Assembly: GCF_907164955.1 (NCBI RefSeq)
Contig: NZ_OU015521.1
Span: forward strand, 620,001-684,000
Length of the DNA stretch: 64,000 nucleotides
Source of the DNA: Coxiella endosymbiont of Dermacentor marginatus
GTDB lineage: Bacteria; Pseudomonadota; Gammaproteobacteria; Coxiellales; Coxiellaceae
Reading direction: 5' to 3'
The notes under the pieces were generated by a model. It worked only from the letters and a program-made list of their open reading frames with translations, had not been told where the DNA came from and ran no database searches. Made by a program: the position numbers and the translations under genes. Positions 19,596-29,877 of this stretch are shown here, in pieces. How positions within the stretch are numbered: the first letter of the stretch is position 1; each line of letters starts with the position of its first letter.

Positions 19596-21419
19596 TTGAA
19601 TAGTATGATCAAAAATTTATTGATTTGGTTAGTCATTGCAGTAGTTCTTATAATGGTCTTTAGTAATTTTGGTACACGACAACTCGATGTTCAGCCTTAC
19701 AGCTATTCACAATTTATCCAAGCAGTTAATGCTGACAAAATCAGCAGCGTCGTGATCCAGGGTCATGAGATTAAAGGTCTAACTAAAGATAACAAACATT
19801 TTACTACATATTTACCTATAGAAAATCAAGCTTTACTTAATCAATTAATAGCTAAGAGTGTGAATGTGAAAGGTGAACCACCAAAACAGCAAAGTATGTT
19901 TTTGCACGTACTTATCAGCTGGTTGCCTTTCCTTATTTTGATTTTTGTGTGGATTTTATTTATGCGCCAGATGCAAGGTGGGGGTCGTGGTGGTGGTCCC
20001 ATGTCGTTTGGCCGTAGTAAAGCTCGTCTGCTTAATCAAGATCAAGTTAAAGTAACTTTTGATGATGTAGCTGGTGTAGAAGAAGCAAAAGAAGAAGTTA
20101 AAGAATTAGTCGACTTCCTGCGCGATCCAGGTAAATTTCAGCGCTTAGGTGGAAAAATGCCCTGTGGTGTACTGCTTGTTGGCCCTCCTGGGACAGGTAA
20201 AACCCTATTGGCTAGAGCTGTTGCTGGAGAAGCCAAAGTCCCGTTCTTTACTATATCTGGTTCTGACTTTGTGGAAATGTTTGTGGGTGTTGGTGCTTCT
20301 CGTGTTCGCGACATGTTCGATCAGGCAAAGAAGCAAGCACCATGCATTATCTTTATTGATGAAATTGATGCTGTAGGTCGTCACCGTGGTGCAGGTTTAG
20401 GTGGTGGGCACGATGAGCGAGAACAAACCCTCAATCAGCTCCTAGTGGAAATGGATGGTTTTGAAGGAAAAGAAGGTATTATTGTAATGGCGGCAACTAA
20501 CCGGCCTGATGTACTCGATCCTGCTTTATTGCGTCCCGGCCGCTTTGATCGTCAAGTAGTGGTGCCACTGCCAGATATTAAGGGACGTGAACGTATTCTT
20601 CAAGTGCACATGAGTAAATTGCCTTTGGCATCTGACGTCAAAGCTTCTGTTATTGCTCGAGGTACTCCGGGATTTTCTGGGGCAGATTTAGCCAATATCG
20701 TTAATGAAGCTGCTTTATTTGCGGCACGTGAAAACAAGAAAGACGTTGGAATAGCTGAGTTTGAACATGCAAAAGATAAAATCATGATGGGAGCCGAACG
20801 GCGCTCAATGGTAATGAGTGATGAAGAAAAAAAATTGACAGCTTATCACGAAGCAGGTCACGCTATTGTAGGATTGCATATGCCTGAGCACGATCCTGTT
20901 TATAAAGTCACGATTATTCCAAGAGGTCGAGCGTTAGGGGTGACAATGTTCTTACCAGAACAAGATCGCTATAGTATGAGTAAGTATCGTTTAGAATGCC
21001 AATTAGCTGGACTGTTTGGTGGACGAGTTGCTGAAGAGCTTATTTTCGGTGAGAAACGAGTAACTACAGGTGCATCCAATGATATTGAAAAAGCGACTGA
21101 GATTGCGCGCAGTATGGTAACAAAATGGGGATTGTCGCCTAAAATGGGACCATTGACTTATCGAGAAGAAGAAGGTGAAGTTTTCCTCGGACGTTCTGTA
21201 ACACAGCGTAAAGATATCTCTGACGCAACTAGTAAACAAATTGACTCTGAAGTGCGCCGTATTATTGATGCGGCTTATGACGAGGCGAAGAGAACGCTTG
21301 AAGAATATATGGATCAGCTTCACCTTATGGCTAATGCATTAATCAAATATGAAACTATTAATGAAGTTCAAATTAAGGAGATCTTAGCTGGTAAAGAACC
21401 TTCTCCACCACCTGGGTGA
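19596..21419 (+). CDS. ftsH: ATP-dependent membrane zinc protease FtsH
   Basis: Hexameric inner-membrane protease that degrades misfolded membrane proteins and regulatory targets such as LpxC. It has two membrane helices (about residues 7-24 and 102-123) around a small periplasmic domain, and an AAA domain with Walker A GPPGTGKT (196-203), Walker B IIFIDEID and second-region-of-homology arginines in RPGRFDRQ. The zinc site is HEAGH (418-422). The C-terminal tail after residue ~600 is shorter than in E. coli (607 against 644 residues). The start is probably TTG at 19596, preceded by GAGG at the right distance; ATG at 19605 is the alternative. Its usual upstream partner rlmE is dead. Confidence 0.97.
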   Translation: MNSMIKNLLIWLVIAVVLIMVFSNFGTRQLDVQPYSYSQFIQAVNADKISSVVIQGHEIKGLTKDNKHFTTYLPIENQALLNQLIAKSVNVKGEPPKQQSMFLHVLISWLPFLILIFVWILFMRQMQGGGRGGGPMSFGRSKARLLNQDQVKVTFDDVAGVEEAKEEVKELVDFLRDPGKFQRLGGKMPCGVLLVGPPGTGKTLLARAVAGEAKVPFFTISGSDFVEMFVGVGASRVRDMFDQAKKQAPCIIFIDEIDAVGRHRGAGLGGGHDEREQTLNQLLVEMDGFEGKEGIIVMAATNRPDVLDPALLRPGRFDRQVVVPLPDIKGRERILQVHMSKLPLASDVKASVIARGTPGFSGADLANIVNEAALFAARENKKDVGIAEFEHAKDKIMMGAERRSMVMSDEEKKLTAYHEAGHAIVGLHMPEHDPVYKVTIIPRGRALGVTMFLPEQDRYSMSKYRLECQLAGLFGGRVAEELIFGEKRVTTGASNDIEKATEIARSMVTKWGLSPKMGPLTYREEEGEVFLGRSVTQRKDISDATSKQIDSEVRRIIDAAYDEAKRTLEEYMDQLHLMANALIKYETINEVQIKEILAGKEPSPPPG

Positions 21420-21551
21420 AAAGAGGACAATGAAATTGCTTTCTCTTCCCAGAACATACAAAAAAATTCGTCCTGCTGAAAGATGGTCAACTGTTATTAA
21501 TTTTTATATTTCCCCTTTAATGAAAGGGCATCAATTTAAGGAGGGTACTTC

Positions 21552-22421
21552 ATGTTAGAAGTGCAATTTCGTCTGGATCTAAGAGAAAATCGAACAGTCA
21601 CCTTTTCTGGTCCTGCCATTATGGGAGTGATTAATGTTTCTCCTAATTCTTTTTATAATCCGCATCTCGATTTAAATTCTACTTTCTATACAGCAGAAAA
21701 AATGGTTCGTGATGGGGCTGATATATTAGATATTGGTGGTGAGGCTACAAATCCTTTAGTAAACGTTGATACAGATTCTCCTTCTCTTCAGGTAGAGCTT
21801 AATCGATTGATTCCTGCCATCGAAGGAATAAAAAAACGCTTTGATATTTTAATTTCTGTTGACACTAGCCGTCCTCAAGTTATGAAAGAAGCAATAAATT
21901 TTGGAGCAGATATTATTAACGACCAAAGGGCCTTGCAGATTGAAGGTGCATTGACAGTCGTGAAGGAGTTAAAAACTCCAGTATGTTTAATGCATTTCCC
22001 TAATTCAAATCGAAAGCCGGATTCTACTTCATGTGTTCATCTTTTAAAAACTATAAAGCAGGATTTACAATCCGCTATAGAACGTTGTGAAAGTCAAGGA
22101 CTTTCACGAAATCAGATAATCATTGATCCTGGTTTTGGTCAAGGTAACTACGGAAAAAACTTGAATGAAAATTTTTATTTATTAAATCACTTTTCTGAAT
22201 TCTTATCTTTTAAGTTACCTATATTATCAGGGTGGTCGCGCAAATCGATGATCGGTGATGTCTTAAGCCAATTGCCAGAAGACCGGTTATTTGGAAGTAT
22301 TGCCGCTGATGTGTTAGCTGTCTATCAAGGTGCTTCTATTATTCGTACCCACGATGTTAAAGCCAGTAAGGAAGCAGTTCGTATCGCTGCCTATGCTCGC
22401 AAGGTTAATCTGATCACATGA
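21552..22421 (+). CDS. folP: Dihydropteroate synthase
   Basis: Joins 6-hydroxymethyl-dihydropterin diphosphate with p-aminobenzoate in folate synthesis; the sulfonamide target. Signatures: IMGVINVSPNSFYNP, GADILDIGGEATNP, SVDTSRPQVM, DPGFGQGNYGKN and LSGWSRKSMIG. The family usually reads VTPDSFSDGG and PGFGFGK, so a few loop residues differ, but the pterin-binding Asp, Asn, Lys and Arg positions are kept. Length 289. ATG at 21552 with GGAGG about 8 bases upstream. It sits between ftsH and glmM, an order shared with many gammaproteobacteria. Together with folE in this window it suggests folate supply is maintained. Confidence 0.95.
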   Translation: MLEVQFRLDLRENRTVTFSGPAIMGVINVSPNSFYNPHLDLNSTFYTAEKMVRDGADILDIGGEATNPLVNVDTDSPSLQVELNRLIPAIEGIKKRFDILISVDTSRPQVMKEAINFGADIINDQRALQIEGALTVVKELKTPVCLMHFPNSNRKPDSTSCVHLLKTIKQDLQSAIERCESQGLSRNQIIIDPGFGQGNYGKNLNENFYLLNHFSEFLSFKLPILSGWSRKSMIGDVLSQLPEDRLFGSIAADVLAVYQGASIIRTHDVKASKEAVRIAAYARKVNLIT

Positions 22422-22439
22422 GAATGAAAAAATAAGGAA

Positions 22440-23792
22440 ATGAAAAAAAAATATTTTGGAACTGATGGAATTCGAGGACAAGTTGGAAAATCACTGATTA
22501 ACGCTGAGTTCATGTTGAAGCTCGGTTGGGCAGTAGGGAAAGTCTTAGCGAATAGTCATCCGGCGACTGCTTTAATTGGAAAGGATACACGTATTTCAGG
22601 TTATATGATTGAATCGGCTTTGCAAGCAGGGTTATCTGCTGCCGGGGTCAATATTAAATTAACAGGTCCTATGCCTACTCCTGCCATTGCATATCTGACC
22701 CATTCTGTTCGTGCCGATGCGGGAATCGTAATTAGTGCTTCACACAACAGCTACCTTGATAATGGGGTAAAATTTTTTAATAAGGATGGTTATAAACTAT
22801 CCGATGAACTGGAGTTAGCTATTGAAGAGCATATTAATAAACCAATGCGTACTATGTCAGCTAATTGTTTAGGAAAAGCAGCACGAATGAGTGAAGCTCA
22901 TGGTCGGTATATTGAATTTTGTAAAAGTACCTTTCCCTCCAATTTGTCTCTGAAACAATTAAAGATTGTAGTCGATTGCGCTAATGGTGCTACTTATTCT
23001 GTTGCCCCCAGTATTTTTCATGAATTGGGTGCGGATGTGATCGCTATTGGTGATGAGCCTGATGGATTTAATATTAATCATAAATATGGAGCTACTGATA
23101 CTCAAAAGCTTCAAAACAGTGTTCTTGAGCACAAAGCTGATGTTGGTATAGCTTTCGATGGTGATGGCGATCGTCTAATTATGGTAGATCATCATGGTAT
23201 TAGAGTAGATGGAGACGAATTATTATGTGTTATAGCTATCGATCGTTTCCATTTCAAAGAAAGTTGTTCTTTAGGGGTGGTGGGTACTGTGATGAGCAAT
23301 TTAGGATTAGAGCAGACATTAAAGCATCATCATATTGCGTTTGAACGTTCGCCAGTGGGTGATCGTTACGTTTTAGAATTAATGCAACAGAAAGGTTGGC
23401 TATTAGGAGGTGAATCTTCCGGCCATATTGTTGATCTTGGTTTTACCACTACAGGGGATGGTATTATCACCGCTTTACAGATACTAAGAATCAGACAACA
23501 AACAAATAAACCTCTAGCAGAGCTTAAAAAAGTAATGATTAAATATCCACAAATACTAATTAATGTTCCCATTAACGGTGTGTTTAATATGCAACATCTG
23601 ACTATTAAAAAAGCATTGTTAGAAGCAGGAAAACGATTAAATGGTAAGGGTCGCGTGTTATTACGTCCTTCTGGGACAGAACCTGTAGTACGAGTGATGG
23701 TAGAAGGGCATGATGAAGAAATTATAAGAAAGACAGCTGAAATGTTAGTAATGGTAGTAAAGCAATCAATTACTTTACATAAAACTGGATGA
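22440..23792 (+). CDS. glmM: Phosphoglucosamine mutase
   Basis: Converts glucosamine-6-phosphate to glucosamine-1-phosphate for UDP-GlcNAc, feeding peptidoglycan and lipid A. The phospho-serine loop is SASHNSYLDNG with the active Ser at 101; the Mg site is FDGDGDR; the sugar-binding loop is GGESSGH; the phosphate-binding loop is RPSGTEPVVRVMVEG. Length 450, normal. It starts 18 bases after folP with AAGGA just before the ATG, so it shares an operon with folP and probably ftsH. Confidence 0.97.
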   Translation: MKKKYFGTDGIRGQVGKSLINAEFMLKLGWAVGKVLANSHPATALIGKDTRISGYMIESALQAGLSAAGVNIKLTGPMPTPAIAYLTHSVRADAGIVISASHNSYLDNGVKFFNKDGYKLSDELELAIEEHINKPMRTMSANCLGKAARMSEAHGRYIEFCKSTFPSNLSLKQLKIVVDCANGATYSVAPSIFHELGADVIAIGDEPDGFNINHKYGATDTQKLQNSVLEHKADVGIAFDGDGDRLIMVDHHGIRVDGDELLCVIAIDRFHFKESCSLGVVGTVMSNLGLEQTLKHHHIAFERSPVGDRYVLELMQQKGWLLGGESSGHIVDLGFTTTGDGIITALQILRIRQQTNKPLAELKKVMIKYPQILINVPINGVFNMQHLTIKKALLEAGKRLNGKGRVLLRPSGTEPVVRVMVEGHDEEIIRKTAEMLVMVVKQSITLHKTG

Positions 23793-24893
23793 AATGAATA
23801 TTTTATGCTTAAAGTTCAAAATATTTTTACTTCTCTTTTGAGAGCTCCTATCATATACATATTGTATAAATAATGTCTTGTGCAGGTGCTAAATACATCA
23901 AGTTTAATAGATTAACCGTCATTTTAGCACTTGCTTGCAAATAAAAAGTTCTAATGAAGGTTCGGATTTACTAAGTTAATGAGTTTATGCAGTAGAGTCA
24001 GCGAACATTCGGTATATTTTAGTTTATCAGTGGTTAATCGCAGGATGGGTTTTCTGCGGATAATATACGAAATTTGCTGGTAATAGTCTTGCTTAGTGAC
24101 TCATTAATTTTATTTTTTACCTTTATATGATCTTTTCTTATATAATCATTTTCTGCAAACATAAATAATTTGTAAACAGCTTATCCACGAGTGGTGTTCA
24201 TTACGCTTTATTATTATTGTATTTACAGATCTTTATTAATCTCTATTACTTTACAGAGAAAAAAATCAGTTTGATAGATGAAATGCTAAGTGTTTGATAT
24301 ATTTTTAATGCTTATCACTCATATTAGATGCTTCTGATATTGTCATAGAAGTAATAATTTGTTTATTTTAAGACCATCTGCGATTTATCTTGTACTTTAC
24401 AAGATATGTTAGGTAGATTCTCGTTACATTAAAACTCTCAATAAAAAAATCCAATCAGTTATGAGTAGTTAGAGTCCTATAATGGGGAGTCTTTTCAGAT
24501 TTTTAAAGATGTTATAAATGATATTGAAAGAAACTTTAAGGAAAATCAATACTTGAAAATTTTGGGATTATAGTTCAAGTGAAAATTACCGGGACTACAG
24601 AGAATTCCACTTTATGTCAATAGCTGTTAATACATAAAATTAGCAAGAAAAAGTTTTAGTTCTATTTAATCTATATCGGTTCTCACACTGAACTGTTTTA
24701 ATAGAATTTTTGATAGAATAAAAGCCAAGCTGTTTATCCCTTCCTGTTCTATTGGTTTGAAAATAGATTATTTTCTGGATGACGTCTAGATCCATATCCT
24801 CATTCTGAAGAAGCTAAATTCATTAAATCGGCTTCTGCTCGACAAATTGCTAAGAAGCGTCTACACTCCCAGGCTTATTGAAGGAGTACAATT
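23793..24893. other. 1.1-kb gap between glmM and guaB with a small frame remnant
   Basis: No intact gene. The last ~100 bases (24783-24881) hold an open piece in one frame ending RQIAKKRLHSQAY and a stop 12 bases before guaB. It looks like the eroded C-terminus of a protein whose family I cannot name. A single DnaA-box-like TTATCCACG occurs near 24181, but alone it does not indicate an origin. The guaB ribosome binding site (GAAGGAG) is at about 24880-24887. Confidence 0.45.
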
Positions 24894-26366
24894 ATGATGA
24901 GGATTAACGAGGAAGCTATGACCTTTGATGACGTCTTGTTATTACCTGGCTACTCAGAAGTTTTGCCAAGAAATGTCTCGCTCACTACTCGTCTGACTCG
25001 CAATATAACTCTTAATATTCCTATTTTATCTGCTGCTATGGATACCGTGACCGAAGCACAATTAGCTATTGCATTAGCTGAAGCGGGCGGTATCGGGATT
25101 TTACATAAAAATATGAGCTTGGAATGTCAAGCGAACGAAATCCGAAAAGTAAAAAAGTTTGAAAGCGGTGTCGTGTTTGATCCTATAACTGTTTCTCCAG
25201 CTAGCACTATTGGGGAACTTAAAAAAATAACGAGTGAATATAATATTTCAGGGCTTCCTGTTGTAGAAGGTGAACAGCTTGTTGGCATTATAACTAATCG
25301 TGATATTCGTTTTGAATCAAATATGGATCAAAAAGTCGCTAATTTAATGACTCTGAAAAAACACCTTATTACCATTAAAGAAGGTGCTACACGTAAAGAA
25401 ATTATTAATCTTTTCCGTCAATACCGCGTAGAAAAACTACTTGTTATCAATGATCATTTTGAATTGTGTGGATTAATTACAGTAAAAGATATTCTGCGCT
25501 CAGAACAAAATCCAAATGCTTGTAAAACTGTCTCAGGACAATTACGAGTGGGTGCAGCCGTTGGTACAGAGGGCGAGACTTCTAATCGGATAGCCGCTTT
25601 GGTAGCGGAAGATGTTGATATTTTAGTAGTGGATACCGCGCATGGTCATTCGGAGAGAGTTATTAAGCAAGTAAAATGGATTAAGAAACATTATCCAGAC
25701 GTACCTGTTATTGCTGGTAATATAGCCACTGCCTCGGCAGCAAGAGCATTAGCTGATGCGGGTGTTGATGCAGTTAAGGTAGGAATGGGGCCCGGGTCAA
25801 TTTGTATTACTCGTATTGTAGCGGGTATAGGCGTTCCACAAATTACTGCCATTGCGCAAGTGGCTTCCGAATTAAAAAATGATGATATTTATATTATTGC
25901 GGATGGTGGAATCCGATTTTCTGGTGATATTTGTAAAGCCATTGCAGCCGGTGCACATACTGTGATGATTGGTGGACTATTTGCAGGTACTGAAGAAGCA
26001 CCAGGTGAAGAAGTGTTATATCAAGGTCGTTCCTATAAATCTTATCGAGGGATGGGTTCTACAGGGGCTATGTTTGGAGCTTATAATTCATCTGATCGGT
26101 ATTTTCAAGAAACACAAGAGAAGCAAGAGAAATGCATACCCGAAGGCATTGAAGGTCGTGTCCCTTATAAAGGTCCTTTACGAGGAGTTATTCATCAATT
26201 GATCGGTGGTTTGCGTTCCGGAATGGGCTATACTGGTTGTAAGACAATTGAAGAAATGCGAACAAACACTCAGTTTGTTCGGGTAACAAGTGCAGGGGTT
26301 CGAGAGAGTCATGTCCACGATGTAATTGTAACAAAGGAATCACCTAATTATTCATTAGAAAAGTAA
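24894..26366 (+). CDS. guaB: Inosine-5'-monophosphate dehydrogenase
   Basis: NAD-dependent oxidation of IMP to XMP, the committing step to GTP. It has a catalytic barrel with an inserted CBS-domain pair (about residues 95-205). The catalytic loop [11 protein letters not shown] holds C304; the usual motif is GSICTTR, so there is a Thr-to-Ile change next to the Cys. Further hallmarks are [12 protein letters not shown], the flap YKSYRGMGS and EGRVPYKG. Length 490. Two adjacent ATGs (24894, 24897); the GGAG before them fits either. It is followed 63 bases later by guaA, the next enzyme in the pathway. Confidence 0.97.
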   Translation: MMRINEEAMTFDDVLLLPGYSEVLPRNVSLTTRLTRNITLNIPILSAAMDTVTEAQLAIALAEAGGIGILHKNMSLECQANEIRKVKKFESGVVFDPITVSPASTIGELKKITSEYNISGLPVVEGEQLVGIITNRDIRFESNMDQKVANLMTLKKHLITIKEGATRKEIINLFRQYRVEKLLVINDHFELCGLITVKDILRSEQNPNACKTVSGQLRVGAAVGTEGETSNRIAALVAEDVDILVVDTAHGHSERVIKQVKWIKKHYPDVPVIAGNIATASAARALADAGVDAVKVGMGPGSICITRIVAGIGVPQITAIAQVASELKNDDIYIIADGGIRFSGDICKAIAAGAHTVMIGGLFAGTEEAPGEEVLYQGRSYKSYRGMGSTGAMFGAYNSSDRYFQETQEKQEKCIPEGIEGRVPYKGPLRGVIHQLIGGLRSGMGYTGCKTIEEMRTNTQFVRVTSAGVRESHVHDVIVTKESPNYSLEK

Positions 26367-26429
26367 AAAAAGAACAAATTATTTCTCTGTTTTTCCTGAA
26401 GGAAGGAGAATAATAAATACAATAAGAAT

Positions 26430-28010
26430 ATGTCAAAAAATATCCGTCGTCATCAAATTTTGATCCTTGATTTTGGTTCACAATATACGCAATTAATCGC
26501 CCGTCGGATACGTGAGATTGGAGTATATTGTGAATTAATGTCGTGTGAAGTAGATGAGCAAACTATTCGTAATTTCAATCCCCACGGTATCATCCTCTCA
26601 GGAGGACCAGAAACGGTCACATTAAATCACACTTTACGCGCTCCTGCCATCGTTTTTGGAATTGGTTGTCCAGTACTAGGAATTTGTTACGGTATGCAAA
26701 CGATGGCCTATCAATTAGGTGGAAAAGTGGGAATGACCACTAAGGCTGAATTTGGTTATGCGGAATTGCGAGTATTAAAGCCTGAATTACTGTTTGAGTT
26801 TGAGAATATCGATGATCATATCTCCGCTGAAGGTATGCACTTATTAGACGTTTGGATGAGTCACGGTGATATTGTTACAGAATTACCTCAGGGATTTGAA
26901 GCAATTGCCAGTACCGATAATTCTCCTTACGCAGCAATGGCTGACTTTAATCGACTGTTTTTTGGCTTACAATTTCATCCTGAAGTTACTCACACACTTC
27001 AGGGAAATAGTATCTTAATGCAATTTGTTAAAGGTATTTGTCAATGTCAAGCTACGTGGACGACGAAAGATATTATTGAAGACAACATTTGTGAAATTCG
27101 CAATAGAGTAGGCAAGGGAAGGGTAATTGTAGGATTGTCCGGTGGCATAGATTCCGCTGTGACAGCAGCTATTGTACACAGAGCGATTGGTGATCAATTA
27201 GTATGTGTGCTAGTAGATACTGGTTTACTTCGTTTAAATGAAGCTGTTGAAGTACTACGTGTATTCAAAAAGCACATGGGTATAAAAGTTATTTGCATTA
27301 ATGCGAAGGAACGTTTTATGAGAGCTTTAAAAGGTGTATCAGATCCTGAAGAAAAACGTAAAATTACAGGTGAACATTTTATTCGAGTTTTTGAAGCAGA
27401 GGCTAAAAAATTAGATGTCAATTGGTTGGGTCAAGGGACAATTTATCCTGATGTAATTGAATCTGCAAAAACAAAAACTGGAAAAGGCTGTGTGATTAAA
27501 ACGCATCATAATGTAGGAGGATTACCGCTTCAAATGGATTTACAACTTATTGAGCCATTGCGAGAATTGTTTAAAGATGAGGTTTGGAAACTGGGTGTAG
27601 CATTAGGTTTACCTTATAACTTAGTGTATCGTCATCCTTTTCCAGGGCCTGGATTGGCTATTCGTATTGTAGGAGAAATTAAAGCTGAATATGTTGATAT
27701 ATTACAACGTGCTGATTCAATTTTTATTGAAGAATTAAAAAAACACGATTACTACGAATCAGTGAGTCAGGCCTTTACTGTTTTTATGCCAATAAAATCG
27801 GTTGGAGTTAAAGGAGATGCACGTCATTATGGTTACGTAATAGCGTTGCGAGCTGTAAGAACTGTGGATTTTATGACGGCACAATGGGCAGAATTACCTC
27901 ATGAATTTTTAGCGAGAGTTAGCCAGCGTATTATAAATGAAATTAAAGAAATTTCGCGTGTGGTTTATGATATCACTAGTAAGCCACCCGCGACGATTGA
28001 ATGGGAATGA
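26430..28010 (+). CDS. guaA: GMP synthase (glutamine-hydrolysing)
   Basis: Amidates XMP to GMP using glutamine and ATP. The N-terminal class I glutamine amidotransferase domain has its catalytic Cys at C86 (GICYGMQ, same number as E. coli) and a His-Glu pair in FHPEVTH. The ATP-pyrophosphatase domain has the PP-loop [10 protein letters not shown] near residue 233. The C-terminal dimerisation domain ends with PPATIEWE, the family terminus. Length 526. ATG at 26430; the AAGGAAGGAG stretch is rather far upstream (~20 bases). It forms a guaBA operon. Confidence 0.97.
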   Translation: MSKNIRRHQILILDFGSQYTQLIARRIREIGVYCELMSCEVDEQTIRNFNPHGIILSGGPETVTLNHTLRAPAIVFGIGCPVLGICYGMQTMAYQLGGKVGMTTKAEFGYAELRVLKPELLFEFENIDDHISAEGMHLLDVWMSHGDIVTELPQGFEAIASTDNSPYAAMADFNRLFFGLQFHPEVTHTLQGNSILMQFVKGICQCQATWTTKDIIEDNICEIRNRVGKGRVIVGLSGGIDSAVTAAIVHRAIGDQLVCVLVDTGLLRLNEAVEVLRVFKKHMGIKVICINAKERFMRALKGVSDPEEKRKITGEHFIRVFEAEAKKLDVNWLGQGTIYPDVIESAKTKTGKGCVIKTHHNVGGLPLQMDLQLIEPLRELFKDEVWKLGVALGLPYNLVYRHPFPGPGLAIRIVGEIKAEYVDILQRADSIFIEELKKHDYYESVSQAFTVFMPIKSVGVKGDARHYGYVIALRAVRTVDFMTAQWAELPHEFLARVSQRIINEIKEISRVVYDITSKPPATIEWE

Positions 28011-28205
28011 AAGAACAGGAAGAAGTCTTTTAGATTATCCTAGGTCTTTATAATTATTTTTTATTTAAAAAGGTTGATTAAAGGTATGTATAAACAAATT
28101 AACGTTGAAAACGTTAAAGAGGGAAATAAGAGGTTGTTTTCGATCCTAAAAAATCCTTAGGGATTATCGATCTAAAAAAATTAAACGAAGAAATCAGAAA
28201 GAAAT

Positions 28206-28242
28206 CATAAGCCCTTATAATCTCAAATTATAAGGGCTTATG
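28206..28242. repeat. Perfect hairpin, 16-bp stem, downstream of guaA
   Basis: CATAAGCCCTTATAAT, 5-base loop CTCAA, then its exact reverse complement. A GC core (AGCCC/GGGCT) lies in the middle of the stem, with TATGTTAT after it. It could be a weak intrinsic terminator for guaBA, but the T-run is poor. Confidence 0.7.
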
Positions 28243-28315
28243 TTATCGCAAGTATTGATATTAGTAAAATTAATTGCTTGAATATTTTAAAATAAGTTTG
28301 TTAGCTAATGAAGTG

Positions 28316-28346
28316 ACAGGTAAAAATCGATTAAATTTTTACCTGT
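28316..28346. repeat. Perfect hairpin, 12-bp stem, upstream of ddl
   Basis: ACAGGTAAAAAT, 7-base loop, then its reverse complement ATTTTTACCTGT. The TTTTTAC lies within the right arm rather than after the stem. It is 74 bases after the 28206 hairpin and ~345 bases before ddl. Confidence 0.65.
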
Positions 28347-28690
28347 GTTAGTAATGGATTGGAGTGTTTATTTACTCCTAAATTGAACTATTTTGGTAAC
28401 AAGTTTGCGGTGGTGCAATGTTCCACATCAGAGGCTGAAAGACTTTTCTCATAAATACGGATAAAAAAGCTTGCAAAAAATTTTAAGGAATTATGATAAT
28501 AAAAAATTACTGGTTCCATAGCCATCTGAAATCTTACTTTCTGACTCATTATAATGACAGAAGAATATTACCAATGTTATTTAGAAATAGTGTATTTTAT
28601 TCAATAAAATTTTTAACTGACAACAATTTTGCAAATTGCCAATCAATTTCCTATTATCTTTACAATTGACTATTGAGATTCAAAGAATCT

Positions 28691-29797
28691 ATGAAAAAAA
28701 GAACATCTGTTTCAGTACTTTGTGGTGGTCGCTCTACTGAACATGAGATTTCTGTTCAATCAACCAGAAACGTTGTGGCAACCTTGAACACCGATAAATA
28801 TAAAGTTTCTATAGTATTTATTGATCAGGATGATAGATGGTATCTTATTGATGATAAATACCATTTTTTAACTCAGACACCTCAGGCTTTAGTTGCTGCT
28901 CAAAAAGCTATTCCTATTACCGTTGTATTGGGAGAGAAAATGAGACCCTGGCAAGCGCTTAATGGGGAAAAGAACTCTTATAAAGTCGATTGTGTTTTTC
29001 CTATGATTCATGGAACTCAAGGCGAAGATGGTTCTCTCCAAGGACTTTTGGAACTTTTGAATTTACCTTACGTGGGCTCCGATGTTCAAAGTTCTGCCGT
29101 TTGTATTGAAAAAGATGTTATGAAAAGCGTATTAAGAACAGCAAAAGTACCAGTATCGGATTGGTATACATTGTGGTCTTATGATCGACTGGACGAAATT
29201 TATGCAAGCCTTGTTAATCAATGGAAAACCACTGAGTTTTTCATGAAAGCTGCAAGCTTGGGTTCTTCTATAGCTACTTTCCCTGTCAGAGATTCAAAAG
29301 AATTTCAAAAAGGAGCTGAGAATATTTGTTTTTATAATGATCGACTGATCGTTGAACCCCGAATCCGTGGACGGGAAATTGAATGCGCTGTATTGGGCAA
29401 TAGACATCCAAAAGCTTCTTTGCTTGGTGAAATCATATCCAATTACGATTTTTATTCCTATGAAGCAAAGTATATTGATCCCAATGGCGCAACTACGACA
29501 ACCAATGTAAATCTTCCGAAAGAAATAATTGAGAAGATCCAACAAATAGCTATTGATGCTTTCAAAGCTGCCCGTTGTTCTGGAATGGCACGGGTGGATT
29601 TTTTTGTGACTCCTCAGAACCAAATTATGGTGAATGAAATAAACACAATTCCAGGATTTACTAACATTAGTATGTACCCAAAAATGTGGGAAGCAACAGG
29701 TTTATCTTGTTCTGCATTATTAGATCGATTAATTGAATTGGCGTTGGAGCGTCATAAAGATCAGAAAAAATTAATCCATCGTTATCAAATTGAATAA
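28691..29797 (+). CDS. ddl: D-alanine--D-alanine ligase
   Basis: ATP-dependent joining of two D-Ala for peptidoglycan precursors, an ATP-grasp enzyme of the cytosol. Recognisable parts are the N-terminal VLCGGRSTEHEISVQS, the serine loop region PMIHGTQGEDGSLQGLLE, the ATP-site Lys in MKAASLGSS, the YDFYSYEAKYIDP loop and the metal site VNEINTIPGFTNISMYPKMW. The long insert relative to short Ddl forms suggests the DdlA/vancomycin-ligase-like subgroup. About 368 residues. ATG at 28691 is chosen by homology; TTG at 28673 would add six residues. Confidence 0.95.
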   Translation: MKKRTSVSVLCGGRSTEHEISVQSTRNVVATLNTDKYKVSIVFIDQDDRWYLIDDKYHFLTQTPQALVAAQKAIPITVVLGEKMRPWQALNGEKNSYKVDCVFPMIHGTQGEDGSLQGLLELLNLPYVGSDVQSSAVCIEKDVMKSVLRTAKVPVSDWYTLWSYDRLDEIYASLVNQWKTTEFFMKAASLGSSIATFPVRDSKEFQKGAENICFYNDRLIVEPRIRGREIECAVLGNRHPKASLLGEIISNYDFYSYEAKYIDPNGATTTTNVNLPKEIIEKIQQIAIDAFKAARCSGMARVDFFVTPQNQIMVNEINTIPGFTNISMYPKMWEATGLSCSALLDRLIELALERHKDQKKLIHRYQIE

Positions 29798-29877
29798 ATA
29801 GTGATAGGGACAATGAAGAGTTCTAGTGATCGCTTAAGATTAAAGTCAAGTATTGGAGAATAGCTGAGTATTAATTA

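Larger units (their letters stand above)
28011..28690. other. Gap between guaA and ddl, rich in inverted repeats
   Basis: No gene. It holds at least three perfect hairpins: TTAACGTT with a 3-base loop (28099-28117), a 16-bp stem (28206-28242) and a 12-bp stem (28316-28346). None has a clean downstream T-run. No coding remnant could be named. Confidence 0.6.

Noticed and set aside
24176-24190. TTATCCACG resembling a DnaA box, possible origin of replication
   Set aside because: Only one copy, with no cluster of boxes, no AT-repeat 13-mers and no dnaA/dnaN/gidA nearby.
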